Shown here piece after piece: positions 33,658 through 45,721 of a stretch of 64,000 nucleotides of DNA. Made by a program: the position numbers and the translations under genes. Source of the DNA: Bullera alba (Eukaryota; Basidiomycota; Tremellomycetes; Tremellales; Bulleraceae); the NCBI GenBank assembly GCA_001600095.1, contig BCIX01000001.1:7837198-7901197 (forward strand), given 5' to 3'. The notes beneath the pieces are model-generated. The model had not been told where the DNA came from, searched no databases, and saw nothing but the letters and a program-made list of their open reading frames with translations. Within the stretch, counting starts at the first letter, position 1. Every line of letters begins with the position of its first letter.

Positions 33658-34722
33658 CTACTCCTCTGGGACGACAATCTCTCCGTCGTCAATAGCCTCG
33701 ATGATGTCGTGTGGGGGCTTGCCGTCGACGGTGCAGCCTACTGACTGGGCGGTACCGAGGATCTCCTTGACGCCACCCGCTAGGTTCTTCGAGAATGATT
33801 TGTGGGCCATTTTTCGGGCAATCTGCGAGCGCAGCGAGCGTAGAGATGGATCGAAAGTGACGAGACAGATGCGGTGAGGGGAAAGAGGGAGAACAATCCA
33901 TCAGCCCAATTCCACAACTGTGCGGTGTGCTCACGTTGTAGATCTCGTCCAGGGAGACGTTACCAGAGTGCTTGATGTTCTTCTCCTTCTTTCGGTCTCT
34001 AGGGGGCTCTGCGAGCAGTCAGTACCTGAACGAACTGTAGAGTGGAGGATAGACCGGGACCCACCCTTGAGCGCCTTGATGACCAACGACGAGGCAGATG
34101 GGACGACCGAGACGGCAGCCTGTCTGTTCTGGATGGTGAGCTGGACGGTAACTCGCAGACCCTTCCAGTCTCCGGTAGCCTTGGCAATGTCTTCTCCGAC
34201 CTTCTTTGGCGACTACACGAGGGGTATTAGACACCGACACGACTCTGCTTTGAGTGGGGTTGGCTCACCAGACCGAGAGGACCGATCTTTGGGGCGAGAG
34301 CCGAAGAGGCACCGACCTCACCACCAGTGGCTCGGAGGTAGATGATCTGTGGGAAAGGTCAGCATCCCACTACAACGATACGTCTGTGACAGGCTGGCAG
34401 CCGACGGCCAAGGGACTTGGGGTCCATATCCATCCTTTGCTGGATTCCACCCTCTCCTCATTGACAGCTTCCGCTCCATCTCCCTAGTTTGTGAAAATCT
34501 GCCAATCTCATCCCTCCGTAATCCCTTGCCAGTCTTCTCGCAGCGTTCGAGAAGCTCCACGACTAGCGTCCAGCCTATCCACCCGCATACTCCCCACTGC
34601 ATGACCTCCCAGTCCGCCATCCCCCAATGCCGCGTAAATGCCCGATCCGCTGCCAGCCTGTCCACATCAAATCACCCTCTTGAACGCACCTTGATCTCGT
34701 TGGGGTCCATTTTAGGCGCCAT
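33658..34722 (-). CDS. RPL12: 60S ribosomal protein uL11 (Rpl12)
   Basis: Starts [11 protein letters not shown], then [80 protein letters not shown] and [20 protein letters not shown], stop TAG 33658-33660. This is a full-length eukaryotic uL11 of about 165 residues, which forms the base of the P-stalk on the large subunit. Four exons; the first intron (about 34349-34689) is long for this window, as is common in ribosomal-protein genes. It is divergent from RPL15. Confidence 0.97.
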
Positions 34723-35205
34723 TTTGGATAATGTCTTTTCTTCTGGTTGTCGGTCCCGAGGAGAAAAGTGGTTGTGCGAGGTGTCTTGAGGAGTGTTGTG
34801 GTGGTGGTGGTGGTGGTGGTGACTAGAGGTGATAGGGAGCGAGCAGGGCAGCAGTGCAGCCAAGCAGTGACTGACTGAGTGTGGCACTCGCCGCCGCTCT
34901 CTCTGGAAAAATGCTACACCCAACCAGGGGGTATCGGCGTTAAGGAATTCCCCCCAGCTAACCGCTTATCTCCGATGCACCCGGGTCACTGGCTCGGCGT
35001 TATTCGGCGTTTTGCTTCCCAGCCTACAGTAGTTCTACCACCCACCATAGAGCGGTAATTTGATTCCGCTCCCACCCAGGTTGCTCGCTGCCCTAAGAGG
35101 TTTTTTGCGACTGGCACCTGTACACTCCCATCCATCAAGAGGTCTGTCAAAGTGAGTGAAGCCATCACCCAGACAGTGCAACCACTGACACTGACACTCG
35201 ACCAG
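34723..35205. promoter_or_regulatory. Shared divergent promoter of RPL12 and RPL15
   Basis: 483 bases between two ribosomal-protein starts, able to co-regulate both. It contains a (GTG)n tract at 34796-34821. The last 55 bases before the RPL15 ATG look like a 5' UTR intron (GTGAGTGAAG at 35151 to CGACCAG at 35205), so the start codon would directly follow the acceptor. Confidence 0.6.
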
Positions 35206-35829
35206 ATGGGTGCCTACAAATACCTTTCGGAGCTGTACACGAAGAAGCAGTCGGACGTGCTGCAGTTCGTCTCCCGAGTCCGATGCTGGGAGTACAGGCA
35301 GCTCGCCATCATCCACCGAGCGTCCAGACCTTCCCGACCGGACAAGGCCAGGCGATTGGGTTACAAGGCCAAGCAGGGCTACCTCATCTACCGAGTCAGA
35401 GTCAGGAGAGGAAACAGGAAGAGGCCCGTGCCAAAGGGTGCCACGTACGGTAAACCCGTCCGACAGGGTGTCAACCACTTGAAGTACCAGCGAGGACTCA
35501 AGTCGACTGCCGAGGAGCGAGTCGGCAGGAGATGCGCCAACCTGAGAGTGTGAGTGCGGGAGCGGAGCGAAGCGGAGCGGAGCGGGAGGGCGGTCTCTGC
35601 GATCTTGAGATTGCGGAAGAGCATCTCGCTTCAGGCTCTGGACGATGGGAATAGGAATCAACGCTGACCCCCAACCCCAGGCTCAACTCGTACTGGATCA
35701 ACCAGGACGGTGTGTACAAATACTACGAGGTCATCCTCGTCGAGTGAGTCCAGATCTTCTCCTCGAACAACCAACCCCCACTAACACCCACTTAGCCCCC
35801 AGCACAAGGCCATCCGACGTGATGCCCGA

Positions 35830-35868
<39 letters not shown>

Positions 35869-36075
35869 GCCCGAGGTCTCACCGCCGAGGGAAAGAGGAA
35901 CAGGGGTCTCGGCAAGGGAAGCAAATACAACCACACCCCAGCCCGAGCCACCTGGAGGCGACACAACACGTGAGTCCCATGGCCTCCCATGGCCGAAGGC
36001 CATGACCCCAAGTCTCGCTCGGCATGGCATAATGCTGATCAAACTCTTAGCCTCTCCCTCCGACGATACCGTTAA
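35206..36075 (+). CDS. RPL15: 60S ribosomal protein eL15 (Rpl15)
   Basis: Exons 35206-35549, 35681-35743, 35795-35969 and 36051-36075. Product begins [20 protein letters not shown] and includes [40 protein letters not shown] and [17 protein letters not shown], ending [18 protein letters not shown]. It is full-length (about 202 residues) and strongly conserved. eL15 is an early-assembling structural protein of the large subunit. The short last exon encodes only LSLRRYR and the stop. Confidence 0.97.
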
Positions 36076-37714
36076 GCCCTTCGCCCTCGGGATTGCTTCC
36101 GGTTTTGGAGTGTTTGGGTCGGATGGCAAAAGTGTATTCTACGTATACGAGCAGTTATACGAGGATGCACATTTGGTGACTAGCGGGGCGTGGTATGGAC
36201 GACTTGGACCGAGTCTCTGATGGGTCGGGCGGCTTTGGATCAAGCTAGACCCTAACTCTCGGGAGTACGGCCGACGCGCAGCTACGCCTGCTTCAGGACA
36301 TGCGGTCTCGGCTCGCTGACTCTTGCCAAGGTCCATAGGGTGCTGATCGTCAAGGAGACTGAGTGTTCGTCCTGTTTCTCACGGCTCATCCGCTAGCGCG
36401 AGGCTTATCTCGCCGGGACCGGACGTCGTCGTCCAGCCGTGTTTGAGGGGGATACATTGGCCGAGAGCAACCAGCGGGGTATACTTGACGTGATGGCTCG
36501 ATCCCCGGAGCTAGGACCTCGGCGGACTGGACCCGAGACTGAGATTACTGTGTGAGAAGCATCCGCACGCCGGTGCCGGTGCCCGTGAGCACTACGGACC
36601 AGAGTACGGACTAGTGGACATAGCGATTCAGTAGCGGACCATAGGCTATAGGGCGACACGGGTCTGACCTAGAGGCTAGATATCTTCGAGTTCGCCGTGA
36701 TGAGTGCTTTTGCGCGTCCAAAGCAATTTGTGCACCACGGCCCACACTGCTTCCTGCTCCCATCTGGGTAGACGAAGGCTAGGCCACGTCGCAAGTGGCG
36801 GGAGAAGCATGGCAGTGGCAGTGGCAGTGGCACGCTTCCTCGCTCAGCCCTTGTTCGGTGACGTCTACTCTGTCACTATCTCAGGCTCAGGCCGCTGCCC
36901 GCTTGCCAGGACCTTCGACGTAGGACACGGCAGCGGTGAAGAAGTCATTGGGGTGGGGCGAACAATTGCAATTGGTTTGCACTCCAGTCTGTAGTTCAGA
37001 GTTCAGGTTGTACCGTGTCCGTCGTTGCCACTCACACTTGCAGTCGCCAGTCCGTGAACTCGGAGAGCGTATTGGTCTGCGATCGCATGGCGAGGAGAGT
37101 GACTGCACCCCTCCTGCTCCCATGCATGCCTAGTAGTACTACTCAGTGATCATCATTAGTAGTAGTCAGCGCTCAGCGCTCAGCGCCCACGCACGACCAG
37201 TGCCGACTGACGAGTGGCTTCGGGTCTGTGAGACATTGCGCTGCTAACCACTGTGTACTAGACTCGTGTGCCCGGCGCGAGACTTAGAGGTGAAACTACC
37301 CGCGACTCCCGTTGAGCTGTGGTGACTCATGAGACGGGCCCAGGGACGATCAGTCTTCAGTCCGGGCGAATGGTTAGTCATAGCGGAGAGGATGTAGCGC
37401 AGTCGCAGTCGTCCCACGGCGCCGGTAACGATCTGGACGTGTCAGTAGCTGATGAGCTATTTGTCCCTCAAGCCGCTGCTCGAGCTCGTCGGGCCTCACT
37501 CGCCGGACTGATCGAGCATCGAGTCGGTCGCGTAGCTGGTTAGTACTCGAGTCTTGATACTTGAGTGAGTACTTGTAACTTGTATGTGACGGAAGACCCG
37601 ACTCCCTCAGCCTCCCGCCCCCGGTCATTCAGTGCCGAGCACATCACCAGAGTGACGAGTCACAGCAAGTCTTGCTCTGCTATAGTCCAAGTAGTCGCAT
37701 CACAGGCCTCACTC
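36076..37714. other. Long convergent intergenic region (1.6 kb)
   Basis: Between the ends of RPL15 and the Rog1-like lipase gene. Several short ORFs exist, none with recognisable domains or spliceable extensions. I looked for tRNA B-box-like sequence and found none with a supporting stem. It holds an AGCGCTC repeat at 37167-37186 and a near-palindrome of TAGTAGTACTACT around 37131-37160. Confidence 0.5.
37167..37186. repeat. AGCGCTC tandem motif (copy 3)
   Basis: CAGCGCTCAGCGCTCAGCGC, same unit as at 24324 and 32659. Confidence 0.6.
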
Positions 37715-39855
37715 TTACCGCAGATCTCCATCTGCACTAGTCGTATGCAACCCCTCCCCAGACTCCACCACGAACTTTGCCCACGCCTTGACGACCCCTC
37801 GACCCCGCTCGTGCGCCTTGAACGACTTGAGGCTTCTGTCAAGGTCGTTGTATCAGCCACCGTTCGAACCATCACCCCGCGGCTCGCTGCTCACCGGCAT
37901 ATTAACAGCGCATGCGCATTAAACGCCCATGGGAACCAAGACACCAGTCTCTCAACCTGCGGCAGCTCCCTTTGTAAGTTGAGCGCCATGAGTTTCTGCT
38001 GGCGGGTGAGGTAGAATGGCGTTTGACCCAGTATCGGGGCTGGATCGTCGGGCACTAGCATTTCGGGATCTACGAGGGGTGGGGTGGAGGTGCCGCTGGG
38101 CGAAGCCCGCTGCGAGGTCACTCGGGATCGCGACGGAGTCGCCGATCGAGAAGGCAGGCGCGACGTCGCGGATCCGAGGGATATCCTGGGCCTAGGGACG
38201 AGCGGCTCTTGCTCGCCATCGCCATTGGAGGAGTGCTCGAGAACTCTTAGTGCGCGTTCATGCTGTCGATGCCGCTGTCGCCTAATGATAGATTAGCTCA
38301 AGTGGGGAATAGACGGGACTCGACTCACGATTGATACGTATGCAATATCATGACCGAAGAGCTACGAGCTCAGCATACATCAATCGACGGGAGACTCGGG
38401 ACTTACATGAACATGAGCCAAAGGGGGAATACGAGTGGAATGACCAGGAAGATCAGCTGTGGCCGTTGCTCAGTCAGTCTCGCCCACAGACCCCTGTCCC
38501 CGCTGTTTCCGAGGCACAGATTACACTCATGACTCACATAGGTGAATGGCCAAGGGAGGATGAGCAGGAACGGGGGCAGGGCCGGTCGGGGCGGTATCCC
38601 CTCCAACACCTCATCCAAGCTAGCAGCTGCCTTGCCTTTCCCATCACCTTTGCTCTTCGACACCAGCCCGACAGCTCCCCTCTCATCCCCCTCGACGGCC
38701 TTGTGCTTGAGCTTGGACCGCTCGCTCTCGTTGGGTCTACGCCACGACTGGACGATGTGATTCCGATCCGTGTCCACCACCAATCCCGTGCGCTCGTGTC
38801 CGTCGAACGGGTCGTCGAGGGAGAACGTCGCAGAGGGATAAGGGACAGTGAGGTCGTGAATCCCATTGGCCACGATCTGGATTTTTGGAAAGAGCTTGAG
38901 CGCTTGGAGGAAGATGTGCTCTGCCATCGTCCCATTGTCAGTATTGCTCTCCCCATCCTTTCAGTTGAACTCGAGTATCTCAATGGACTTACCTGGATCC
39001 GCTAGCACTTCCAGAATCGGCCTTCCATCCTCGGTCAAATCCCGATCTAGGCAGAAGAGCTGTTTTCCCGATCTGGAGAAGAGGTTCTTGCCGATTTTAT
39101 GCACCAGCGCGTTGGTCCTGGTGCCATAGCGAAGCTGGCCAAGGTGCTACAGATCCCATTTCAATATCAGCGACCCCCATGAAATCGGGGAGACAGCGGA
39201 CTCACTGGGGTCGCGGCGGTGGAGAATGATGCTGGGCGATGACGCTCAAAGAAGGATGGCTCACGGGCATGCAGCAGTCCAACCAAGTATCGCCCGACCA
39301 CTGCCCATCAGCGTTGTAGAATCGGATGGACTTACAGCCGCCTAGGGAGTATCCCATCTGAAGGCGTCAGCTCCCATCTACTCCGCCCATCCTGTCCAAC
39401 GAGAGGCAGGATCGGATGCTCGCTATCGCTCGCTTCCGCTCGCGACTCACCACACTGAACGCCTCGACGACTCTGCCCTCGCCCTCCAACCGCTCAATCT
39501 CGGCGTCTACCTCTTCAGCCGCGCGATGCGCATTCACATCCATCCCATCCCACGTTCGTGCCCAGGTGAAGCTCGTCGCGACTAGCGGAACAACCTCGAG
39601 CCGCGTGCTCCCTTGCGATGTTCCTTTGTGAGACTCTCCAAGCCCTAGCTCCGAGAGGACTTCCGCCTCGTCCTCGTCCTCTCTATCGCGGTAGCTGTCA
39701 TCCTCTGTATTCTTGGACGCACTGCCTAGAGGATCGGAGCAGTCAGCTCCGAGGGTGGTGGCGGCGAGGAGCTCCTCTTTCACAACGTCGAGATTCTGCG
39801 GAGAACCATAAAGCCCGTGTATCAGGAGTACGAGGTGTACCCCCTTGCCCCGCAT
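37715..39855 (-). CDS. DUF676/Rog1-type serine lipase with C-terminal TM segment
   Basis: Starts MRGKGVHLVLLIHGLYGSPQ, with the oxyanion-hole HG of alpha/beta-hydrolases. The nucleophile elbow is MGYSLGG at about 39360-39340, split by an intron. Later exons give HLGQLRYGTRTNALVHKIGK, SGKQLFCLDRDLTEDGRPIL and FPKIQIVANGIHDLTVPYPS, which holds the likely catalytic Asp and follows Rog1-like lipases closely. A hydrophobic stretch (FLLILPWPFTYLIFLVIPLV, joined over an intron) suggests membrane attachment. After the intron at about 37818-37902 the C-terminus reads SLKSFKAHERGRGVVKAWAK, TAA 37715-37717. Yeast relatives (Rog1, Lpl1, YDL109C) act on glycerolipids at lipid droplets or mitochondria. The catalytic His is not certain by eye. 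Confidence 0.88.
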
Positions 39856-40871
39856 CTCGAGCGAGTTGTTGCGTTCGGAGGCTTTGGACTGTATCCGCGG
39901 ACACGGTGACCTAGAGGCAGGATTTACACCACGATCTGCTCTATGTGGCTAGTATGGAGATACTTGCTCACTGTCATCATCTCCCTCAGCGACACTCGCA
40001 GCCACTCCGACATTCTCGCTGTGACGTCGGAGATGGCCGCCGGTCGCCACTCGGCCATCGGGCATCCAATCGGGAGGGGGTATCGTGTGAGTGTAAGTCT
40101 GTAGAGCAGCCTGGTGACTATAGCATGCTATAGCACTCAGCAGCATAGCTGGTTGGAGGGTAGAGCCACAGAGCACAGAGAATAGTTACATTGGATCACT
40201 GTAGGGAACCCATGCAGCGGGAAAGTAAGGCTGGACACGTTCAAATTGCTGTCCAGAGCGCGCGGGTCGAGAATGCTCTGCAATCTGAGATCTGGGGTAT
40301 TTGGAATTCTACGAGTTTACGACTTAGACCTCAGAGGCAGTAGTAGGCAGTAGTCACAGAGGCTACCACTACCCACACACACGCAGGTCAGACCAGTATA
40401 CGCATCAACGGCAACCAGGGGTCGCTTGGATACTACGCAGATGGAGATCGGAACGGTATTCCGGTGTCCGCATCCGCTTACCGTTTCGACCGAACATACC
40501 CATATTGTGCAGGTGATGGCGAATACTTGACCAAGATCGCGCCGAGTCCATCCCCCAGACTCTGGCGCTGCTCCCCTCCCGCCTCGGTGACTGCAGACTG
40601 GAGTATCGTATCTTATCAGATTAGCGAGCCTCTCGGCCGATGGAATTTGCTCCCGAGATCGGCAGACCCGTTGGTACTGGTTGATATTTCAGTCGTCCGA
40701 GTGTACAAGTATCTATCTTCCTACCAAACAGCGAGCTCTCGCAGCTACCACTCCTGCTCGGTCCGTTTGGTCCTTCTGGCACCCAAGGTCAGAGCTTGGA
40801 ACGACTCCTCGCTACAATTACACCCATCTCACCTCGATCTCGATCTCGATTCACGTCCTCACGTCCTCACG
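39856..40871. other. Divergent intergenic region
   Basis: About 1 kb between the lipase start and the F-box-like gene at 40872. A plus-strand frame is open from 40464 into that gene, but its product looks non-protein-like. No other gene seen. Confidence 0.45.
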
Positions 40872-42092
40872 ATGTCCTCGCCCTCGCCCACGCCCACACC
40901 GCTCGATGTCGTCCGTTCCGTCGCGCAATACCTCCTCGAGGAGGGTGCCCTCGCGAGCCTATGCTCCTTGAGCACGATGAGCAAGGGGGTATATCTAGCC
41001 CTGGTCCCGGGCTTGTATGCCAATCTCCTGGTGAATGGCCGGAAATCCGACGCTTTGTTCGACTTGGACGAATGGGACTTGGAAACAGCTCTCCAGAGCT
41101 GCACATTGGACGACGATCAACTGTTCTTTTCCCCTCGAAATCCTTCTAGGAGGGTATGGGTGTTATCCCACGTGAAAACCCTCAAGATCGAATCATACCC
41201 TTCCGCTTCGACCTCCCTCCGATTCCTCTCCCCCGTCAAGACTCCTCGATCTGCAGCGCCCGGAATGCCGGAGCGGCCGCTACTGCTCTCCCGGCTCGAA
41301 ACGGTGTCGCTATCGCCCAAGGCGGTCGACGCACTACGCACGTTCGTCCCTGACGACTGGGACAGACCGCACTCCCCGCCCTTCCTCGAGGCGTTGACTG
41401 GGTGCAGCTCGCCAGCGCACCTGTGCATCAGCTTCCGGGTGGTGTGTAGTGATGATTGGGAGGAACACCGGGAAATGACCACACCCGGGGCATATCAATT
41501 GATCTCAAGGCTGAATCAGCTCAGAACAGACGGCTGGACATCCCTTAGGACGTTTACGGTACATGATATCGTTCATCAGGTATTGCCCTCTTTGGCAGGG
41601 TGTACGAACATCTACCACTTTTCACCCCATATCGCCCCCGAAGTCAGGCAGTACGGACAAGCGCAACCTCCCACCCCGATCACACCCCACGCACTCAATA
41701 TGCTCGCCGGCAGGGATAGCAGGCATCGGGACGGCAAAGCCGGATGCGGGATGCCAGGCCCTCAGTGGAACTTCCGATCGTGGCAGATCAACTCTGCGAT
41801 CAAAAACCTCTTTCCCTCTGGGACAAACTCGCGGCAAGCGCTAGAGGGCACCGAGTGGCAGTTTGTCAATATCTCGGGTCATGTCCTCAAGAAAGTCAAG
41901 CGGGACGACGACGACGAGACGGGCGTTGGGGCGGATGAGGTTGGAGGCTTGGTGGAGGGGTTGGTGAAGAGCAGTCTGCCGCAGGATCTGCCCGCGAGAG
42001 AAGGGTTCTCGGAGGATCTCGTCGGGGAGGTGTTCGACCGGATATCATACAGGGATGGGATGGATCAGTGTCAGGCTTGTGGTCGTGAGTGA
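40872..42092 (+). CDS. F-box-like protein, divergent member of the family found at 47.7-64 kb
   Basis: I start at ATG 40872 (CTCACGATGTC) rather than at the upstream in-frame ATG 40464. Residues 9-50 (LDVVRSVAQYLLEEGALASL, then LALVPGLYANLLVNG) fit an F-box-like helical bundle. The middle has SPAHLCISFRVV and TFTVHDIVHQVLPSL, in the same order as KLCIHIPKD and ATAITIHNV in the paralogues further right, and it ends in a Cys-pair (DQCQACG). As read, TGA ends the frame at 42090-42092. The same bases form a donor (GGTCGTGAGT), and splicing about 42077-42131 would open a further exon to TGA 42326-42328. F-box proteins usually link substrates to SCF ubiquitin ligases; that role is inference here. 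Confidence 0.65.
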   Translation: MSSPSPTPTPLDVVRSVAQYLLEEGALASLCSLSTMSKGVYLALVPGLYANLLVNGRKSDALFDLDEWDLETALQSCTLDDDQLFFSPRNPSRRVWVLSHVKTLKIESYPSASTSLRFLSPVKTPRSAAPGMPERPLLLSRLETVSLSPKAVDALRTFVPDDWDRPHSPPFLEALTGCSSPAHLCISFRVVCSDDWEEHREMTTPGAYQLISRLNQLRTDGWTSLRTFTVHDIVHQVLPSLAGCTNIYHFSPHIAPEVRQYGQAQPPTPITPHALNMLAGRDSRHRDGKAGCGMPGPQWNFRSWQINSAIKNLFPSGTNSRQALEGTEWQFVNISGHVLKKVKRDDDDETGVGADEVGGLVEGLVKSSLPQDLPAREGFSEDLVGEVFDRISYRDGMDQCQACGRE

Positions 42093-42328
42093 CGTCTACA
42101 GATGATTGTACCAGGTGAAAGAGCTGACGGGATGGATAAGGGGGTGATTGGTCTGCAGCGACAATCTCCTCATTGCGTGACTTGAAAGTCGACGAGAGAA
42201 GAATGCCAATGGCTACACACTTCCCCCAGCCGCCAAGACACGTCGCTACCGCTGTGATAAGGAAGAAGGTCAGGATTACGACTTCGCCTTGGGGCAGGCC
42301 GGTGGACACCAACTACCTGTACCAATGA

Positions 42329-42811
42329 GTACTGGTCTGTCATCACCTGTCTACGAGCACTAGTCGCATATCCGAACATGATAGCGTGATAGAGCTACTC
42401 GATCTCGCTACTCGCTTCACGTACGGTGTACTGGCTCTCACTATGCATGTCTAGACTGTACTTCTCGCCCAGCCCTATGCTATGGCTACTGAGGATAGTA
42501 CTGACACTCTCCACCACCACCACCACCGCCACCACCACCACCACCGCCTTGATTGCCACTTCCGTCGGAAATGTTGTCGCGGTTGAACGTTGAACCCAAC
42601 TGCGCTTCTTGTCCTCATGTCCTGTTTGTCTCCTGTTCTCGTTCTTGTACTCGCTCTACTTGTCCTTTGATCCCAATAACTTGTACGGCGGCCGCCCTGG
42701 CCTAGCCGAAGCGCTGAACCGGATACCTGACCACTCTGCTTGCCGACTACGCCTTGTTGAGCTCAACGTTTCAGCTCGAGTCGACCGAGGCCATCAATCT
42801 CCTGGCCTGCT
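42329..42811. other. Intergenic region with CAC microsatellite
   Basis: Holds a (CAC)n/(CGC) trinucleotide run at 42511-42548. Otherwise nothing recognised; it is presumably the PTM1 promoter. Confidence 0.5.
42511..42548. repeat. (CAC)n microsatellite
   Basis: About twelve CAC units interrupted by two CGC units. Confidence 0.8.
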
Positions 42812-45533
42812 ATGATGCTGCGGGTGTTGCGGCTATGGACCGCCGTGTCCCTCCTAGCAGTAGGAGCTACGGCTTTCAGAGGTCAGCTTCACCTTGCGTT
42901 CCCTGGAGTACCTCCAAGCTGATGACTTGCAGTGCCCATCTCCGACACCGACTCGCTGAGGGAGGTGTGCAGCGGGATGTGGGGAGGCAAGGATGCGTAT
43001 ATAGAGGGTGAGCGGTTGTACAAGCTCCACTGGATGAAGCTGATTGTACCTCACGACTCTAAGTATCCTTCGACCCCGCCTCTTCGGGACAGGTCGCAAT
43101 GGTCATCTATGAGTGGCAGGACGTGCCGTTCCTCGGGGTTGAAACGCCGGAGAGTGACCAAGGAGGGGAGTATCGTCCCGTGAGTGGGGTCATCCGTGGT
43201 TCTCCATTCCCTTCAGCTGACTCGTTTGCCAATAGAAAACGTATATCTGCACTACATCAGCAGGTGAGCTTTTCCCCTTCCTCAGTAAATCAACCCCGAG
43301 TGACACTAATCCCCGCAGTCCGCTCGAATCTATGCTCGTCAGCCCAGTTGGGCTCCTTTATCACTTCTTTGCCGTCAGATAGGACGATCAACTCGACATC
43401 CATATACACCTCCGCACTCAAGTTCACGGGTGCCCCGGGCCCTGTAACGCCTGTAGAGGGAGACACGGACAATTCCACCGGCGAGGACCAATCTGGCGGG
43501 AATGACGGAGACGAAGTACTCGACCCAGTGGAACCCCCCGAGGTTGACACCGAGGACACACCGCTCGACCCCAGTCCAGTGGACGATGCTGAGGACGCCG
43601 CAGAGGCAGCTGCGGCCGATGCGGCGGGATGGACGAGGCGGGCTCGGTTGGGGAGGTACAGCCGGATGGCGGTCGCACAGGACGGAGGAGATGGTCAAGT
43701 GGAAGGTGGTAGTGCAGAGGGTGGAGTGCAGACGTACGCCGCACCCATCAACTATCCTATCCGAAAGACGGGCTACTATTGCGTCGGTGAGTCGAGACAA
43801 TGATGCTGACAACTCTGTATATAGAGCTCAGTTGATCTGATTACAGGGATCGTCCCGGTGACGTTGGTGAATGAACGACGGGCCGAGTACCCTCATCTCG
43901 ACCAGAGACAGTCTTCGGCAACGCACGCGGAATACTCTGGACTCGTGCTGTTCCGCAACACGTTTGACGGGGAGCTACCCGCTGTAGAGTACCCCAAGAT
44001 CAACGTGAGCCATATCCCCAATGATGATGGTACTAGACAGTCTGCTGACTTTGGCAGTTTTACCTATTCCTGAGCGTGGTGTACTTCACTCTTGGTCTCG
44101 GCTGGGGATTCCTCTGCTGGAAGCACCGGGACGAGCTGTTGTAAGTGATCCAACCTCACCTTCCTGCCCACCAGGCCTCGCTGACTCTGCCAGACCGATG
44201 CAGTACTACATCTCTGGAACGATAGTCTTCCTCGTGATTGAAATGCTGGCCCAATTCGCCTATTACCGCTACATCAACAAACACGGCGGGGGCGCTTCGT
44301 CCATTGCATTCTTATTCGTCATTGCGATTCTCAACGCCGCCAGGAATTCGCTCAGCTTCTTCCTGTTGTTGATCGTCAGCATGGGCCTGAGCGTCGTCAC
44401 TCAGAGTCTGGGCTCGGTCATGCTCAAGGTCAGGATTCTGACAGGTCTGCATTTCATCTTTGGCGGTCAGTCGCTATAATTCCTTGCACCCGGGGTATGC
44501 GCTGATTTTGTTTCCCACAGTTCTGTACTCTGTCGGGACGGTACAAGTCGAGCTTGACGTGAGTCGAGCTTGTGCTGCGCAGTACATACTTCCAGGGGCG
44601 GTCAAAACTGACGATACCGTAGAGCGCCGCTTTGGTCCTGGTCCTGTTCATGATCTTCCCGCTGGCATTCACACTCACCGTGTTCCTCATGTGGATCATT
44701 GTCAGCTTGAACGGTGCGTCACGCGTGTACGCCGGCAGAGTATCACTGAGTGGAGATCGCAGGCACCATCTTGCATCTGCAGGCGAGAAAGCAAAAGGCC
44801 AAGTTGACCCAGTTCCAACGCCTGTGGAGGATCCTCGTCGTCGCTGTGATTGCCATTGCGGCGTTCTTCGTAGTGTCGAGTTTGAGTCTCTCCAACAGGC
44901 TTGACGAGAGTGAGTCTTGGCTGACTCACACTGGAGATTTTTCCGGCGTAGCCATATTGATGAACGTCGCTGACCTCGTGTTCGCTCAGATTACGCACCC
45001 AACAACTGGAAATACCGCTGGATCCTGCTTGATGGCAGTTTGGGCAGTATCTACCTCTGCGTCTTTGCCGCCATCGCATGGCTCTGGAGACCGGTCAGTC
45101 CCTTCCTCACTCCCTTCTCTGCAACGCTGATGACGACTAGACGGCCAACAACCGCTCGTTCTCCATGTCCCAGGAATTGGCTCAGGACGAGGACGACGCC
45201 GATGCCGAAGACTACGAGATTGACAATCTCGAAGCGAGGGCCGGTCTCCGTCCCTCCCAAGAAGGCTACGCTCGGTCTCTCGCTGAAGATGGAGAGGGGG
45301 ATGGGGACGAGGACGAGCGGAAGCGCTTCATGAGTTCTGCCAGAGGGGAGGTGAGGGAGGAGAATGTCGTCTTCCAAATGGGAGACGATAGCGACGAGGA
45401 AGGGGAGGATGATGTGAAAAAGGGACAGGGCAGGGATGGGTACAGGGACATGGATAGGAGTGGGAGTGGGAGTGAGAGCGAGGGCGAGGGCGACGAGGCC
45501 GCTGGGAAGAGTTCCAAGAGGAGGAACTCGTGA
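42812..45533 (+). CDS. PTM1: Ptm1/GOST family seven-TM Golgi-type protein
   Basis: Starts MMLRVLRLWTAVSLLAVGAT, a signal peptide, followed by a lumenal domain (CSGMWGGKDAYIE, VIYEWQDVPFLG, YICTTSAVRSNLC) with an acidic insert of about 100 residues, then INYPIRKTGYYCVGIVPV. The GOLD/seven-TM part is clear: FYLFLSVVYFTLGLGWGFL, QYYISGTIVFLVIEMLAQFA, ILNAARNSLSFFLLLIVSMG, KVRILTGLHFIFGVLYSVGT and YRWILLDGSLGSIYLCVFAA. The cytosolic tail is highly acidic and Ser-rich, TGA 45531-45533. Ptm1/TMEM87 (GOST) proteins sit in Golgi or endosomal membranes with a role in trafficking. About twelve short introns. The acidic lumenal insert is the main difference from yeast Ptm1. Confidence 0.9.
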
Positions 45534-45721
45534 GGTGTAAGGTGGAACGATCATAGATATGCATACAGGTATGGGATACGCCGGGCTTTGCACATGGCTG
45601 TAGCATGTTCAGGCTGGCTGTGGACTGTTGCAATCGAAGGATGTTGACCTGAGCTGTGGACAAGAGGTGATCACCGGGATAAGCGGACCGACGATCCCAA
45701 AATACATTCACAGTTCACACC

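Noticed and set aside
34349..34689. snoRNA in the long first intron of RPL12
   Set aside because: I looked for C/D-box pairs on the minus strand and found no convincing RTGATGA with a matching CTGA.
37818..37902. tRNA B-box-like GGTTCGAACGG
   Set aside because: It lies in an intron of the lipase gene and has no acceptor stem or A box around it.
40464..40871. N-terminal extension of the F-box-like gene at 40872
   Set aside because: The frame is open, but the 136 residues show no domain or bias typical of protein, and a good start context exists at 40872.
45051..45593. Minus-strand 180-codon ORF
   Set aside because: Antisense shadow of the acidic PTM1 tail.
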